DNA from: RFSX01 sp965248155
GTDB taxonomy: Bacteria > Bacteroidota > Bacteroidia > Chitinophagales > Saprospiraceae
Assembly: GCA_965248155.1 (NCBI GenBank)
Contig: CBDFIO010000002.1
Location: forward strand, 682,001-746,000
Direction of reading: 5' to 3'
DNA length: 64,000 nucleotides
The notes beneath the pieces were generated by a model. The model was not told where the DNA came from and did no database searches. It was given only the letters and a program-made list of their open reading frames with translations. Every line of letters starts with the position of its first letter. Positions within the stretch are counted from its first letter, which is position 1. Below are positions 56,218 to 64,000 of this stretch, piece after piece. Made by a program: the position numbers and the translations under genes.

Positions 56218-57369
56218 ATGAAACCTCTTTTTTCTCTTATACTTCTTTGTTTATCCCTGTCCTTTATCCAAGCACAAACAACTATAACATTTGATGAAAA
56301 AAAATCGAATAAGCTCTATATTAAACTATACGGCCATATCGATTACAATCAAAAAATAGAATCCGGCCACAGACATGCTGGTAAGATGGATGTACACCGA
56401 TTGGTAACCTTATTTGGTTATCAATTTAGCAGGAACACACAATTTGTTTCTGAGATCGAAGTAGAGCATGTTAAAGAAATATTTGTTGAGCAAGCTTTTG
56501 TTAAACATAAAATTGCTAAAGGTATTAACCTGAAAGCCGGTCTCATGCTTATCCCAATGGGTCTGATTAATGAAAATCATGAACCCACTTATTTTTATTC
56601 TGTTGAAAGACCGCTTTTAGATAAGAACATCATCCCCAGTACCTGGCGTGAAATCGGTATTGGAATAAGTGGCCTTATACAAAAACACAATCTCAAGTAT
56701 CAACTTTATCTGGTTAACAATCCGAATGGTTACGATGGGGAAGCAAAAATTAAAGCCTCGAACGGTATTCGTTCCGCAAGGCAAAAAGGAGCAGAATCTA
56801 TTGTAAGCGGATTACCAGGTATTGTAGGACAATTAGAGTATTATGGGGCTTCCGGAGTTAAATTAGGACTTTCATCTTATTATGGTAAAAGCAATACTTC
56901 ATTAATTAAGGAATTCGAAGTAATTGATCCTGAATCAGACCTTGTAATTGACAGTTCTACTGTAAACATGAGCATGACGGCTATTCATTTTACATTTGAA
57001 AAAAATAACTTCACAGCAAGATATCAGCATTGTCTGGCCGCATTTTCAAATACGAAAGCATACAATTCATTCAGCAAGTCTGACGTTCCTCTCTTGATGC
57101 ATGGATTTTATACTTTGTTAGCTTACGACTTCACTCCAAATCAATCCTATAGCATCTCTTCCTTTGTCAGATACGCCCATCTCAATAATCACCTGAAGGT
57201 TAATGAAGCATTGGACAAAAAGGCCAATTTGAAACAAGACATAATTACAGTTGGAATAAATTACAAACCAGACCCAGGTGTTGTGTTTAAAGCTGATTTC
57301 CAATTTTATAATATTGGAGACGGTTCTTCCTTTCATCAATTCAATTCAGGAATAGGAGTATGGTTTTAA
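56218..57369 (+). CDS. Porin-like outer-membrane beta-barrel protein
   Basis: The 383-aa protein has a signal peptide (MKPLFSLILLCLSLSFIQAQ) and alternating strands typical of the phosphate-selective porin-like family (YIKLYGHIDYNQKIES, YQFSRNTQFVSEIEVEHV, LKAGLMLIPMGLINENHEPTYFYSVERPLL), ending in an aromatic residue (GVWF). It would form a diffusion channel. The FMN-binding gene overlaps its 3' end by 10 bp, implying coupled expression. The substrate is unknown. Confidence 0.75.
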   Translation: MKPLFSLILLCLSLSFIQAQTTITFDEKKSNKLYIKLYGHIDYNQKIESGHRHAGKMDVHRLVTLFGYQFSRNTQFVSEIEVEHVKEIFVEQAFVKHKIAKGINLKAGLMLIPMGLINENHEPTYFYSVERPLLDKNIIPSTWREIGIGISGLIQKHNLKYQLYLVNNPNGYDGEAKIKASNGIRSARQKGAESIVSGLPGIVGQLEYYGASGVKLGLSSYYGKSNTSLIKEFEVIDPESDLVIDSSTVNMSMTAIHFTFEKNNFTARYQHCLAAFSNTKAYNSFSKSDVPLLMHGFYTLLAYDFTPNQSYSISSFVRYAHLNNHLKVNEALDKKANLKQDIITVGINYKPDPGVVFKADFQFYNIGDGSSFHQFNSGIGVWF

Positions 57370-57869
57370 TGTTCATACTATTCATATTAAACCTGAGCTT
57401 CCATGATGGATCTATGATTGAGATTTACAAAAAGCAAAGTAAAAAGGTCATTGCAAAACATCTCCATCTCGATGAATATGAAACCGTGAAGCAAGACTTT
57501 AATGCCGGAGAACTATATGCCATTAAACACGCAAATGAAACACAGGCCTACTTATTATTATCAGAAGTAGCAGCATGCAATCTGGGAGGTTGTCATAAGT
57601 TTGAAAAGAATGACGATCACAATAGTTCGGAATTTTTTGACCTTTTAGTTTTACTTGATGAAGATCTTGTAATTAAACACCTCAATGTACTTGAATACTT
57701 TTCCGATTATGGTTATGAGATTACTTCAAGCAATTACCTCAAGCAATTTATCGGAAAAAATGTGTGTTCATTTACTCAGGACACCGATGATGTTGACATT
57801 ATTTCAGGAGCGACAATTTCAAGTTACGCCCTGGAGGCCACTCTTGGACAGGTCTGTAGTTTCGAGTAA
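57360..57869 (+). CDS. FMN-binding domain protein coupled to the porin
   Basis: The 169-aa protein starts within the porin 3' end. It has an N-terminal hydrophobic segment (MVLMFILFILNL) and then an FMN_bind domain. The covalent-FMN motif (DVDIISGATISS, threonine or serine attachment site) is near residue 150. This is the NqrC/RnfG fold. It could take electrons to a periplasmic acceptor. The genetic coupling with the porin suggests a joint role in ion or electron handling at the envelope, which is inference. Confidence 0.75.
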   Translation: MVLMFILFILNLSFHDGSMIEIYKKQSKKVIAKHLHLDEYETVKQDFNAGELYAIKHANETQAYLLLSEVAACNLGGCHKFEKNDDHNSSEFFDLLVLLDEDLVIKHLNVLEYFSDYGYEITSSNYLKQFIGKNVCSFTQDTDDVDIISGATISSYALEATLGQVCSFE

Positions 57870-58382
57870 TTATTTCCATTCTCCGGCATAATCCAGCTTT
57901 TGGCCACTATTCCGACCTAAATAATCATATTTGACTTTAGTGATTTGACGAATGTGTAAGTAATCATGCGCCAGCCAATTTGCTAAAAAGTGATACCCCG
58001 ATAAAGGTCCTAACCGAGGGTGCTGATATGCCTTGTTCAGATTTGGATTATCCAGAGTTTCCAGATATCGGATAGAATCAGCTCTTTCATTTATAAAAGA
58101 ATCTAATTTAAGTTTAAAATCTTGGTCCATATAGTGCCGCTCGGTTACCCAGGCAGATGGATTAATTCTTGGAGGATCACCTTCTTCTTCATTTAGAACA
58201 AATTGTAAGCGTCTCCTGAAATCTTCGCGTTCTTCATCATAAAGGTGGCAGATAATTTCTAAGAGGGACCATGAAGATTCGTTTCGTTTCCATACATGCA
58301 ATTGCGGGTCTGCGATTTTAAAAAGAGAAGCGAACACCTCTTTATTCAAGTCCAATTGGTTCTTATAATATTCTAATTCCAC
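57870..58382 (-). CDS. DinB-family protein (second copy)
   Basis: The 170-aa protein has a DinB-like four-helix bundle with His ligands in WSLLEIICHLYDEE and FLANWLAHDYLHIRQ. It is not closely similar to the 30506 DinB gene. Start GTG at 58382. It follows yqeY by 2 bp and probably shares its transcript (rsmA-yqeY-dinB). Confidence 0.75.
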   Translation of the reverse strand: MELEYYKNQLDLNKEVFASLFKIADPQLHVWKRNESSWSLLEIICHLYDEEREDFRRRLQFVLNEEEGDPPRINPSAWVTERHYMDQDFKLKLDSFINERADSIRYLETLDNPNLNKAYQHPRLGPLSGYHFLANWLAHDYLHIRQITKVKYDYLGRNSGQKLDYAGEWK

Positions 58383-58384
58383 GA

Positions 58385-58831
58385 TTAACTAAGCAGTGTT
58401 CGTACGATTGTCGAAATTGTCTTACCATCAGCTTTTCCAGCCAACTTTTGTGAAGCCATTCCCATAACCTTTCCCATGTCTTGCATTCCACTGGCGCCAA
58501 TTTGAGATATTATTTCCGAAAGGATCGGTTTTAACTCTTCTTCTGATAATTGAGCAGGCAAATACTTTATCAAAACTTCTATTTCTTCTCGCTCAACAAT
58601 AGCCAAATCCTCTCTGCCTTGCTTTTCAAAGATATCCAAAGAATCTTGCCTTTGCTTCACCAACTTCTGAATCATCTTAATTTCACCAGATGCATCGAGG
58701 GTTGTTCCCGATCCATCCGTTTTTTGCAAAAGGATAGCAGCCTTGATCGCTCGAATTGCTCTAAGCGCTGCTTGATCTTTACTTTTCATAGCCTGCTTGA
58801 GGTCCGTCATTATATTCGTCTCTAAACTCAT
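58385..58831 (-). CDS. GatB/YqeY-family protein
   Basis: The 148-aa protein has the YqeY signature (LKQAMKSKDQAALRAIRAIKAAI, KQRQDSLDIFEKQGREDLAIVEREEIEVL, YLPAQLSEEEL, GMQDMGKVMGMA). The tail region is related to the tRNA-binding end of GatB, but YqeY stands alone here. Its function is undefined. It lies 3 bp after rsmA. Confidence 0.85.
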   Translation of the reverse strand: MSLETNIMTDLKQAMKSKDQAALRAIRAIKAAILLQKTDGSGTTLDASGEIKMIQKLVKQRQDSLDIFEKQGREDLAIVEREEIEVLIKYLPAQLSEEELKPILSEIISQIGASGMQDMGKVMGMASQKLAGKADGKTISTIVRTLLS

Positions 58832-58834
58832 AAG

Positions 58835-59593
58835 TTATTTTTGATTTTGTGCTTCGATAGTTAAATTAACAAATTCCTCTACACTTAGTTCCTCGGGTCT
58901 CTTATGAAAAATATCACCTTCCAAATTTTCAAATTGTGACTTCAGTGTATTTCTTAATTTTTTCCTCCTTTGTTGAAAAGCCATTTTAATCAACCTTGAA
59001 TAAAGATCTGGATCACAATTCAATTTGGTTTTTTCCAATCTGCTTAACATGATAACTGAAGAGTTTACTCTTGGTGGAGGAGAAAAGGCATCTGGCGAAA
59101 TATCAAACAGGATTTTACCTTCATAATAGGCTTGTGTTCTCAAACTTAGAATCCCGTTTTTCTTAGATCCCGGATCAGCACAAATTCTTTCAGCTACTTC
59201 CTTTTGAAACATGCCTACCATCACGGGAATTCTCTCAACATTATCCAACATTTTGAATATGATCTGTGAGGATATATTATATGGAAAATTGCCAACAAGA
59301 TTAAATTCCCTCTTTTCAAAAATCTCATCCAAGTCAAAACCTAAAAACTCCTTATTTATTATTTGCTTTCCATCTAATTCTTCCTTCAAAATAGCCACCA
59401 TATCCCTGTCAAATTCTATAGCCCTGAAAGTTGGGTAATATTGGGATAGAGACATTGTCAGGACTCCTTTTCCGGGACCTACTTCCAATAATGGAATATC
59501 AACAGAACAATTATCCAGAATGGCCTGAATAATTTTATTAACGACGCCCTGGTCCGTCAAAAAATGCTGTCCGAGATGTTTTTTAGCTTTCAA
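58835..59593 (-). CDS. rsmA: 16S rRNA dimethyladenosine transferase
   Basis: The 252-aa protein is RsmA (KsgA): LGQHFLTDQGVVNKII, LEVGPGKGVLTMSLSQ, IEFDRDMV, NFPYNISSQIIFKML and FSPPPRVNSSVIML. It dimethylates two adjacent adenines of the 3' end of 16S rRNA. The start is TTG (59593), matching the family's N-terminus. It is divergent from pdxA and leads the rsmA-yqeY-dinB unit. Confidence 0.95.
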   Translation of the reverse strand: MKAKKHLGQHFLTDQGVVNKIIQAILDNCSVDIPLLEVGPGKGVLTMSLSQYYPTFRAIEFDRDMVAILKEELDGKQIINKEFLGFDLDEIFEKREFNLVGNFPYNISSQIIFKMLDNVERIPVMVGMFQKEVAERICADPGSKKNGILSLRTQAYYEGKILFDISPDAFSPPPRVNSSVIMLSRLEKTKLNCDPDLYSRLIKMAFQQRRKKLRNTLKSQFENLEGDIFHKRPEELSVEEFVNLTIEAQNQK

Positions 59594-59644
59594 AAGATTA
59601 AAGCATTAATATTTTATCTTCGCAAGATCAAATTATAATTATAA

Positions 59645-60703
59645 ATGTCAAAAATAAAGATAGGAATAACGATTGGCGATATGAATGGAATTGGTCCTGA
59701 GGTCATAATTAAGGCATTGGCGAACCACAGAATAACTGATTTTTTTATTCCAATAATATATGGGTCTTCAAAAATCATGTCCTATCACAAAAATATTGTT
59801 AATGATCCCAATTTCACTTATGTCTCTATAAAACATGCAGACAACGCTGGATATAACAAGGTTAATGTATTTAATGTAACAGATGAAAACATCAATATTA
59901 CATTAGGTCAGGCGACTGTTGAAGGTGGAAAAATTGCAAAGCTCGCGCTTGAAAAAGCTGTGGAAGATGCTCAGGCAGGAAGGATAGATGCTATTGTAAC
60001 TGCACCAATCAATAAAGCCGCCATGGAAATGGCTGGTTTTAATCATGTTGGTCATACCGAATTTCTCACTGAAGCTTTTGCAGCCCCAGAAACGGTTATG
60101 ACAATGGTTTCCGACGACTTGATCATAGCCCTTGCTTCCAATCACGTTCCCATCAGTCAATTGTCTGATAAAATCAGTAAGAAAAAAATCATTCGAAAGC
60201 TGAAAGTTTTAAGCAAATCATTAAAACAAGATTTCGCACATGAAAAACCAACCATTGCTGTTCTGGGATTAAACCCTCATGCTGGTGATGGTGGAGTTAT
60301 AGGAGATGATGAAGAAAACTATATTAAACCAGCGATAAAAGAAGCTAAAAACAATGGTGTTTTAGCATCGGGTCCATTCCCTGCTGATGGTTTTATGGGA
60401 AATGGAGGATTCAGGAGAGTACAAGCGACATTGGCTATGTATCATGATCAGGGTCTAGTTCCTTTTAAACTTTTATCTTTTGGAAGTGGCGTGAATTTCA
60501 CTGCCGGATTACCTATAATAAGAACGTCCCCAGATCATGGAACAGCATTTGATATTGCAGGAAAAAGCCAAGCTTCAGGAGATTCTATGCGGAGAGCATT
60601 ATTCTTAGCTAAGGATTTATACTTAAACAGAAAACAGTATATCGACGATTCGAAAGATCCTATAAAAAAAGCGCCAAAGCCTCAAGAAGAAATCCAAGAG
60701 TAG
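59645..60703 (+). CDS. pdxA: 4-hydroxythreonine-4-phosphate dehydrogenase
   Basis: The 352-aa enzyme has ITIGDMNGIGPEVIIKAL at the start, then AIVTAPINKAAM, FNHVGHTEFLTEAF and GLNPHAGDGGVIGDDE. MYHDQGLVPFKLLSF and RTSPDHGTAFDIAG complete the PdxA core, with metal-binding His residues. It oxidises 4-phosphohydroxy-L-threonine in pyridoxal phosphate synthesis. It is divergent from rsmA, a common arrangement in Bacteroidota. Confidence 0.95.
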   Translation: MSKIKIGITIGDMNGIGPEVIIKALANHRITDFFIPIIYGSSKIMSYHKNIVNDPNFTYVSIKHADNAGYNKVNVFNVTDENINITLGQATVEGGKIAKLALEKAVEDAQAGRIDAIVTAPINKAAMEMAGFNHVGHTEFLTEAFAAPETVMTMVSDDLIIALASNHVPISQLSDKISKKKIIRKLKVLSKSLKQDFAHEKPTIAVLGLNPHAGDGGVIGDDEENYIKPAIKEAKNNGVLASGPFPADGFMGNGGFRRVQATLAMYHDQGLVPFKLLSFGSGVNFTAGLPIIRTSPDHGTAFDIAGKSQASGDSMRRALFLAKDLYLNRKQYIDDSKDPIKKAPKPQEEIQE

Positions 60704-60794
60704 GTTGTTGATTTAGGTTCTTAAATCTACATTCCTAGATTGGTTTATTGCTCGTCTCGCTTCCCGTGACTTTGGCATCTCAAATATATAAATA

Positions 60795-61364
60795 TTAATT
60801 TTCTGATGTTGCCTTTCTAATTCTTTCCAATGGGTTTTCTTGAAAATCCAAGTGAGTTAGATCGTACTTTTCAATAAATTTTATCAGTTTTTCTGCATAA
60901 GCCGGGTCCGTTGCATAACCCGATCGTTTTAAACCATGAGCCCAATTAATGTAATCTCTTTGAGACAAATCAAACAGATGTCGATAGTGAGCTGTATACA
61001 TTAAAAAGTTAGAATGGTCGATATAGGAATCGAATACGGTTTCATAAGCTCTAAAACAAGATTCTATCAAATCTCCTTTTTCATTAAAATCATCGTCTTT
61101 ATGATAGAAAGTTGATCCATTCCAGTATTTTTTACACTTGATACCGAAATGATTATTTGCCTTTTTGGCAAGTTTGCTTTTACCCAAGTTAGATTCGTGC
61201 AGAGCCTGAGCCATTGTTATACTGGCGGGGATTCCTGTTCTATACATTTCTGTAATCGCTATTTCTTTATAATCTTCGATATAGCTATAGGCTTCCTCTT
61301 CAACTGTATTCGTCAAAAAAAACGGGGGTATAATAATTAGTAATGCAGTAATAAGTTTTCCCAA
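60795..61364 (-). CDS. Exported glucosaminidase-domain peptidoglycan hydrolase
   Basis: The 189-aa protein has a signal peptide or anchor (ITALLIIIPPFFLTNT), then a glucosaminidase/lysozyme-like domain (TGIPASITMAQALHESNLGKSKLAKKANNHFGIKC, SYIDHSNFLMY, YATDPAYAEKLI). The Glu in HESNLG is the likely catalytic acid. Start TTG (61364); no ATG is available upstream of the core. It probably trims peptidoglycan. Confidence 0.85.
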   Translation of the reverse strand: MGKLITALLIIIPPFFLTNTVEEEAYSYIEDYKEIAITEMYRTGIPASITMAQALHESNLGKSKLAKKANNHFGIKCKKYWNGSTFYHKDDDFNEKGDLIESCFRAYETVFDSYIDHSNFLMYTAHYRHLFDLSQRDYINWAHGLKRSGYATDPAYAEKLIKFIEKYDLTHLDFQENPLERIRKATSEN

Positions 61365-61411
61365 AATTCAATCTTCTTTTATCACCTTAGGATTCCAAAA
61401 GCTATGCCAAC

Positions 61412-63814
61412 TTAATGATAATTCACAGATACGGTATACAAAATTATATTTGATTGCTGAATCACAATTTGACATGCAGTCCCTTTTCCTTTTTTCAAAT
61501 GCTCAAATAAATCCTTTTTAGTGTTTAATGTTTTTTCTATTCCATGATCTTTATTATAAATATGGAAGGTAAAATTGTGGGCTTTTTCTTTTTCTTCTAA
61601 CTCAAGTATAAAAGCATAAAAGTTTGTTATCTCGCTCGATATTGATGCACTGGTGTTATTGCAGTCTTCAATTATTGCTTCGAATTCTGCACCTGACTCA
61701 ACTTCAAATTCTCCTTCAAGGTCAAGATCATTTCCCGATTGAAATTTAATATCCTGACCTGTCATTATTGTTGCATCTGAATAAATATAACTCTCAGCAT
61801 AAAAGCTGTCCTGGGTGATATTATTGATTATTAAAGTATCACCATCACAATCCATGAGAACACATCCCTCATCAATAATATTATCGCAATTGTTATCAAT
61901 TCCATCACATGCTTCTGTATTTCCAGGAAAAATGTTTGAATCAGTATCGTCACAATCCGTGTTATCTGATACAAAACCGGAAGGAGCTGTGCAAGCCATC
62001 AGTGGAATAGTAGCATTCCCATAATTATCACCATCCGAATCCTGATAAAAAACAATCTGCACCCCTTCGTCTATTTGGCCATTGCAATCGTTATCCTTAT
62101 TATCACATACTTCTGGATTCCCGGGGAAAATGACTGAATCACTATCATTGCAATCTGTATTATCAAGAACATATCCAGGCGGTTGCACACAATCAAGTAA
62201 ACTGATTGTATCTACACCATATCCATCTCCATCAGCATCTAAAAACCAATCAAATTGTCCCGAGTCCGGATCATCCCCGTCAACTAATCCATCACAATCA
62301 TTGTCTATTCCATCACATAATTCCGGGGCCGTTGGATAGACCTGGTCATTTGTATCATCGCAATCTGTATTATCAAGAACATATCCTAAAGGAGCAAAAC
62401 AATCCTGGATTGAATTCGCATTATTCCCATATCCATCTCCATCACTATCTTGATAAAATGTTAACACTCCAACCAAGTCTGGATCATCAAGATCTATTAA
62501 ACCGTCACAATCATTATCCAGATTGTCACATATCTCAGGAGCACCGGGATAAATCAAATTATTAAAGTCATCACAATCTGTATTGTCCGTTACATAGCCA
62601 GCGGGTTGTGTACATCCATCCAATATAACTCCTGGGTCTCCGTATGTATCCAGGTCTGCATCTCTGTAATAGCTTACTGGATTCGGGCACCCTATCTGAA
62701 TGATATTTAAACCATATTCCATATCTGAAACCATAATACATCCCGAATCAAAAAAGGGATACGTTCCCCAGTTACCTTCATAACCCGTATAAGAATTTCC
62801 ATTATCCGGGTAAGTGTCATAATACCCAACTAAGGACGGTAATGCTGGATTGGTAAGATCATAAGCTTTTAGTCCGTCTTCATAATATGATATATATAAT
62901 GTGTCTTCATGAACAAATGGATTATGTGGGGTTACATCGTTATCTGTTGTAGAAATAGGATCCTTGAATGTATGAATTACGGATATATCATTAATAGGGT
63001 CTCCAAGATTCGTCAAATCTACAACTGCCATAGGCCGTCCTGTAGGAATTTCTTCTGCATAATAGGCATATGTGCCGGATGCATCAATCCAACTCGAATG
63101 ATTATATCCGGGAGAATCATAATCTCCAAGTTGAGTAACCGTCGGTAAGTTGGTCATATCCCATATATAATATCCCTTAAACCCATTAGAAGTATACACG
63201 GTATCATTCTCTACATAGACATCATGGACATAATAGTTTTCGCCAGGCTCTCCTGCCTCCTGATCCAATAATACGTTCTGAATAAAACTAATTGTATCTG
63301 CAACGGAAACATCCAAAACGACAAGTCCTTCTGGAGCACCAGTTGATCCAGCAGCATATAGCTTTTGAGTTGCTGTATCGATAAAAATATTATGGGCTGC
63401 TGAAAAATACAGGGAAGTACTCATCACATGTGTAACAGGATTATTGGGCAATCCGGACATATCAAAAATGTGAAGACCTTCTGTACAATTGTCACAGACA
63501 GCATACATATTGTCTTTGTGCACTTTGAAGTCTCTCCAGGTTGTGGTACTACCACCTTCATATCCAAAAACTCTGACCGGACTATCACAAGTTGAGACAT
63601 CAATTACCATTATCGAATCTACATTTCCAAGAATAGCATATTCACTTCCATCCGATGCAGTGTAACCCCAAACATCGTTATAAGTAACCCCTCCGGAAGA
63701 TGGCATACCTGCCGGGTCCCATCTTGCAAGTCTTGTCATATTAAGTGAGTCTTGTCCTTGCAGGAGAGGACATAAAAAAATAAATAAGAGTATGGTGAAA
63801 TAGTTTAATTTCAT
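61412..63814 (-). CDS. Secreted LVIVD (choice-of-anchor B)/MopE-repeat protein
   Basis: The 800-aa protein has a signal peptide (1-20), a choice-of-anchor B/LVIVD-type propeller (25-375; repeats such as SIMVIDVSTCDSPV, GLHIFDMSGLPNNP, KAYDLTNPALPSLVGYYDT) and four MopE-type modules (380-655; DSDGDGYG..NTDCDD..IYPGAPEICDNLDNDCDGLID). The last modules run into a beta-rich tail (QDIKFQSGNDLDLEGEFEVESGAEF) resembling 3-coathanger stack domains. The DxDxDG motifs bind calcium. No classical T9SS tail is visible: the end is TVSVNYH. A surface protein of unknown ligand. Confidence 0.8.
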   Translation of the reverse strand: MKLNYFTILLFIFLCPLLQGQDSLNMTRLARWDPAGMPSSGGVTYNDVWGYTASDGSEYAILGNVDSIMVIDVSTCDSPVRVFGYEGGSTTTWRDFKVHKDNMYAVCDNCTEGLHIFDMSGLPNNPVTHVMSTSLYFSAAHNIFIDTATQKLYAAGSTGAPEGLVVLDVSVADTISFIQNVLLDQEAGEPGENYYVHDVYVENDTVYTSNGFKGYYIWDMTNLPTVTQLGDYDSPGYNHSSWIDASGTYAYYAEEIPTGRPMAVVDLTNLGDPINDISVIHTFKDPISTTDNDVTPHNPFVHEDTLYISYYEDGLKAYDLTNPALPSLVGYYDTYPDNGNSYTGYEGNWGTYPFFDSGCIMVSDMEYGLNIIQIGCPNPVSYYRDADLDTYGDPGVILDGCTQPAGYVTDNTDCDDFNNLIYPGAPEICDNLDNDCDGLIDLDDPDLVGVLTFYQDSDGDGYGNNANSIQDCFAPLGYVLDNTDCDDTNDQVYPTAPELCDGIDNDCDGLVDGDDPDSGQFDWFLDADGDGYGVDTISLLDCVQPPGYVLDNTDCNDSDSVIFPGNPEVCDNKDNDCNGQIDEGVQIVFYQDSDGDNYGNATIPLMACTAPSGFVSDNTDCDDTDSNIFPGNTEACDGIDNNCDNIIDEGCVLMDCDGDTLIINNITQDSFYAESYIYSDATIMTGQDIKFQSGNDLDLEGEFEVESGAEFEAIIEDCNNTSASISSEITNFYAFILELEEKEKAHNFTFHIYNKDHGIEKTLNTKKDLFEHLKKGKGTACQIVIQQSNIILYTVSVNYH

Positions 63815-63860
63815 TTTTACTTTGTTAATCCTTTAAGAATTCGAAAAAGACTATTGCCAA

Positions 63861-64000
63861 ATGTCCTTAAGAAAAGCTAAACTTCATTTTTCAAAAGACA
63901 AAATACTCAATAGGGTTATTAATGCTTGTACAATATTAAAGTTACCAAATTCAGGTAATGTATTCAACGAATTGGTTAAAGCAATTGTGTATCAGCAGAT
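63861..64000 (+). CDS. AlkA-like DNA-3-methyladenine glycosylase, N-terminal part (truncated by the window)
   Basis: The ATG at 63861 opens a frame to the edge (46 codons). The sequence MSLRKAKLHFSKDKILNRVI..NVFNELVKAIVYQQ ends in KAIVYQQ, the start of the HhH-GPD family motif. An alkylbase glycosylase is the best guess; only the N-terminus is visible. Confidence 0.6.
   Translation, partial: MSLRKAKLHFSKDKILNRVINACTILKLPNSGNVFNELVKAIVYQQ

Overview
The window comes from an AT-rich genome of the phylum Bacteroidota, most likely a Saprospiria-like marine or freshwater member. The phylum call rests on SprB-type adhesin repeats, type IX secretion (T9SS) C-terminal sorting domains, a PorE-like T9SS envelope protein, DUF4294, BshA (bacillithiol), a tandem DsbD-N/DsbD arrangement, and -7 promoter boxes of the TAnnTTTG type. 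The class-level guess rests on HYR-rich giant secreted proteins and a mevalonate pathway, and is inference.

Layout. (1) 1-7485: a giant cell-surface adhesin on the minus strand, with 18 exactly 222-bp SprB repeats preceded by 11 exactly 237-bp HYR repeats. It runs off the left edge. Its 5' end is cut away by an IS1-family element (6628-7485), and it carries a 1-bp frameshift near 5892. The IS1 element has two in-frame microsatellites in its insA gene. (2) 7486-8404: non-coding, rich in inverted repeats. (3) 8405-17706: two paralogous giant T9SS substrates with HYR-like domains, a dockerin-like segment, a cohesin-like domain and a sorting tail. (4) 18312-31018: ordinary chromosome: an ABC exporter, TPR lipoprotein, PhzF-like protein, DsbD, DapD, PAP2, DUF4294, MvaD, rhodanese, Pth and DinB. 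(5) 31096-36525: a damaged stretch, with a radical SAM/SPASM gene broken by an IS3-family insertion plus two frameshifts, and a PorE-like gene split by one missing base. (6) 36527-45950: RlmD, mevalonate-pathway genes (GHMP kinase, HMG-CoA reductase, type 2 IPP isomerase), TPR proteins, and a TonB receptor with an N-terminal heavy-metal domain next to a cysteine-rich small exported protein. (7) 46026-64000: a YceI lipoprotein, MerR/B12-like regulator, BshA, aminotransferase, sulfotransferase-like protein, ATL-type DNA repair protein, PhoD, porin plus FMN-binding pair, YqeY, RsmA, PdxA, glucosaminidase, a LVIVD/MopE-repeat protein, and the start of an AlkA-like glycosylase.

How the genes fit together. 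The two giant paralogs and the choice-of-anchor protein look like T9SS cargo, and PorE would anchor the T9SS to peptidoglycan, so its frameshift matters if it is the only copy. The fni, mvaA, GHMP kinase and mvaD genes supply isoprenoid precursors. The DsbD pair and the TonB/HMA/Cys-rich pair concern envelope redox and metal handling. No rRNA, tRNA or CRISPR array was seen. I found no clearly new multi-gene defence or biosynthetic system. The most unusual features are the repeat-expanded IS1 element, the decayed isometric adhesin, and the cohesin-plus-dockerin paralogs.
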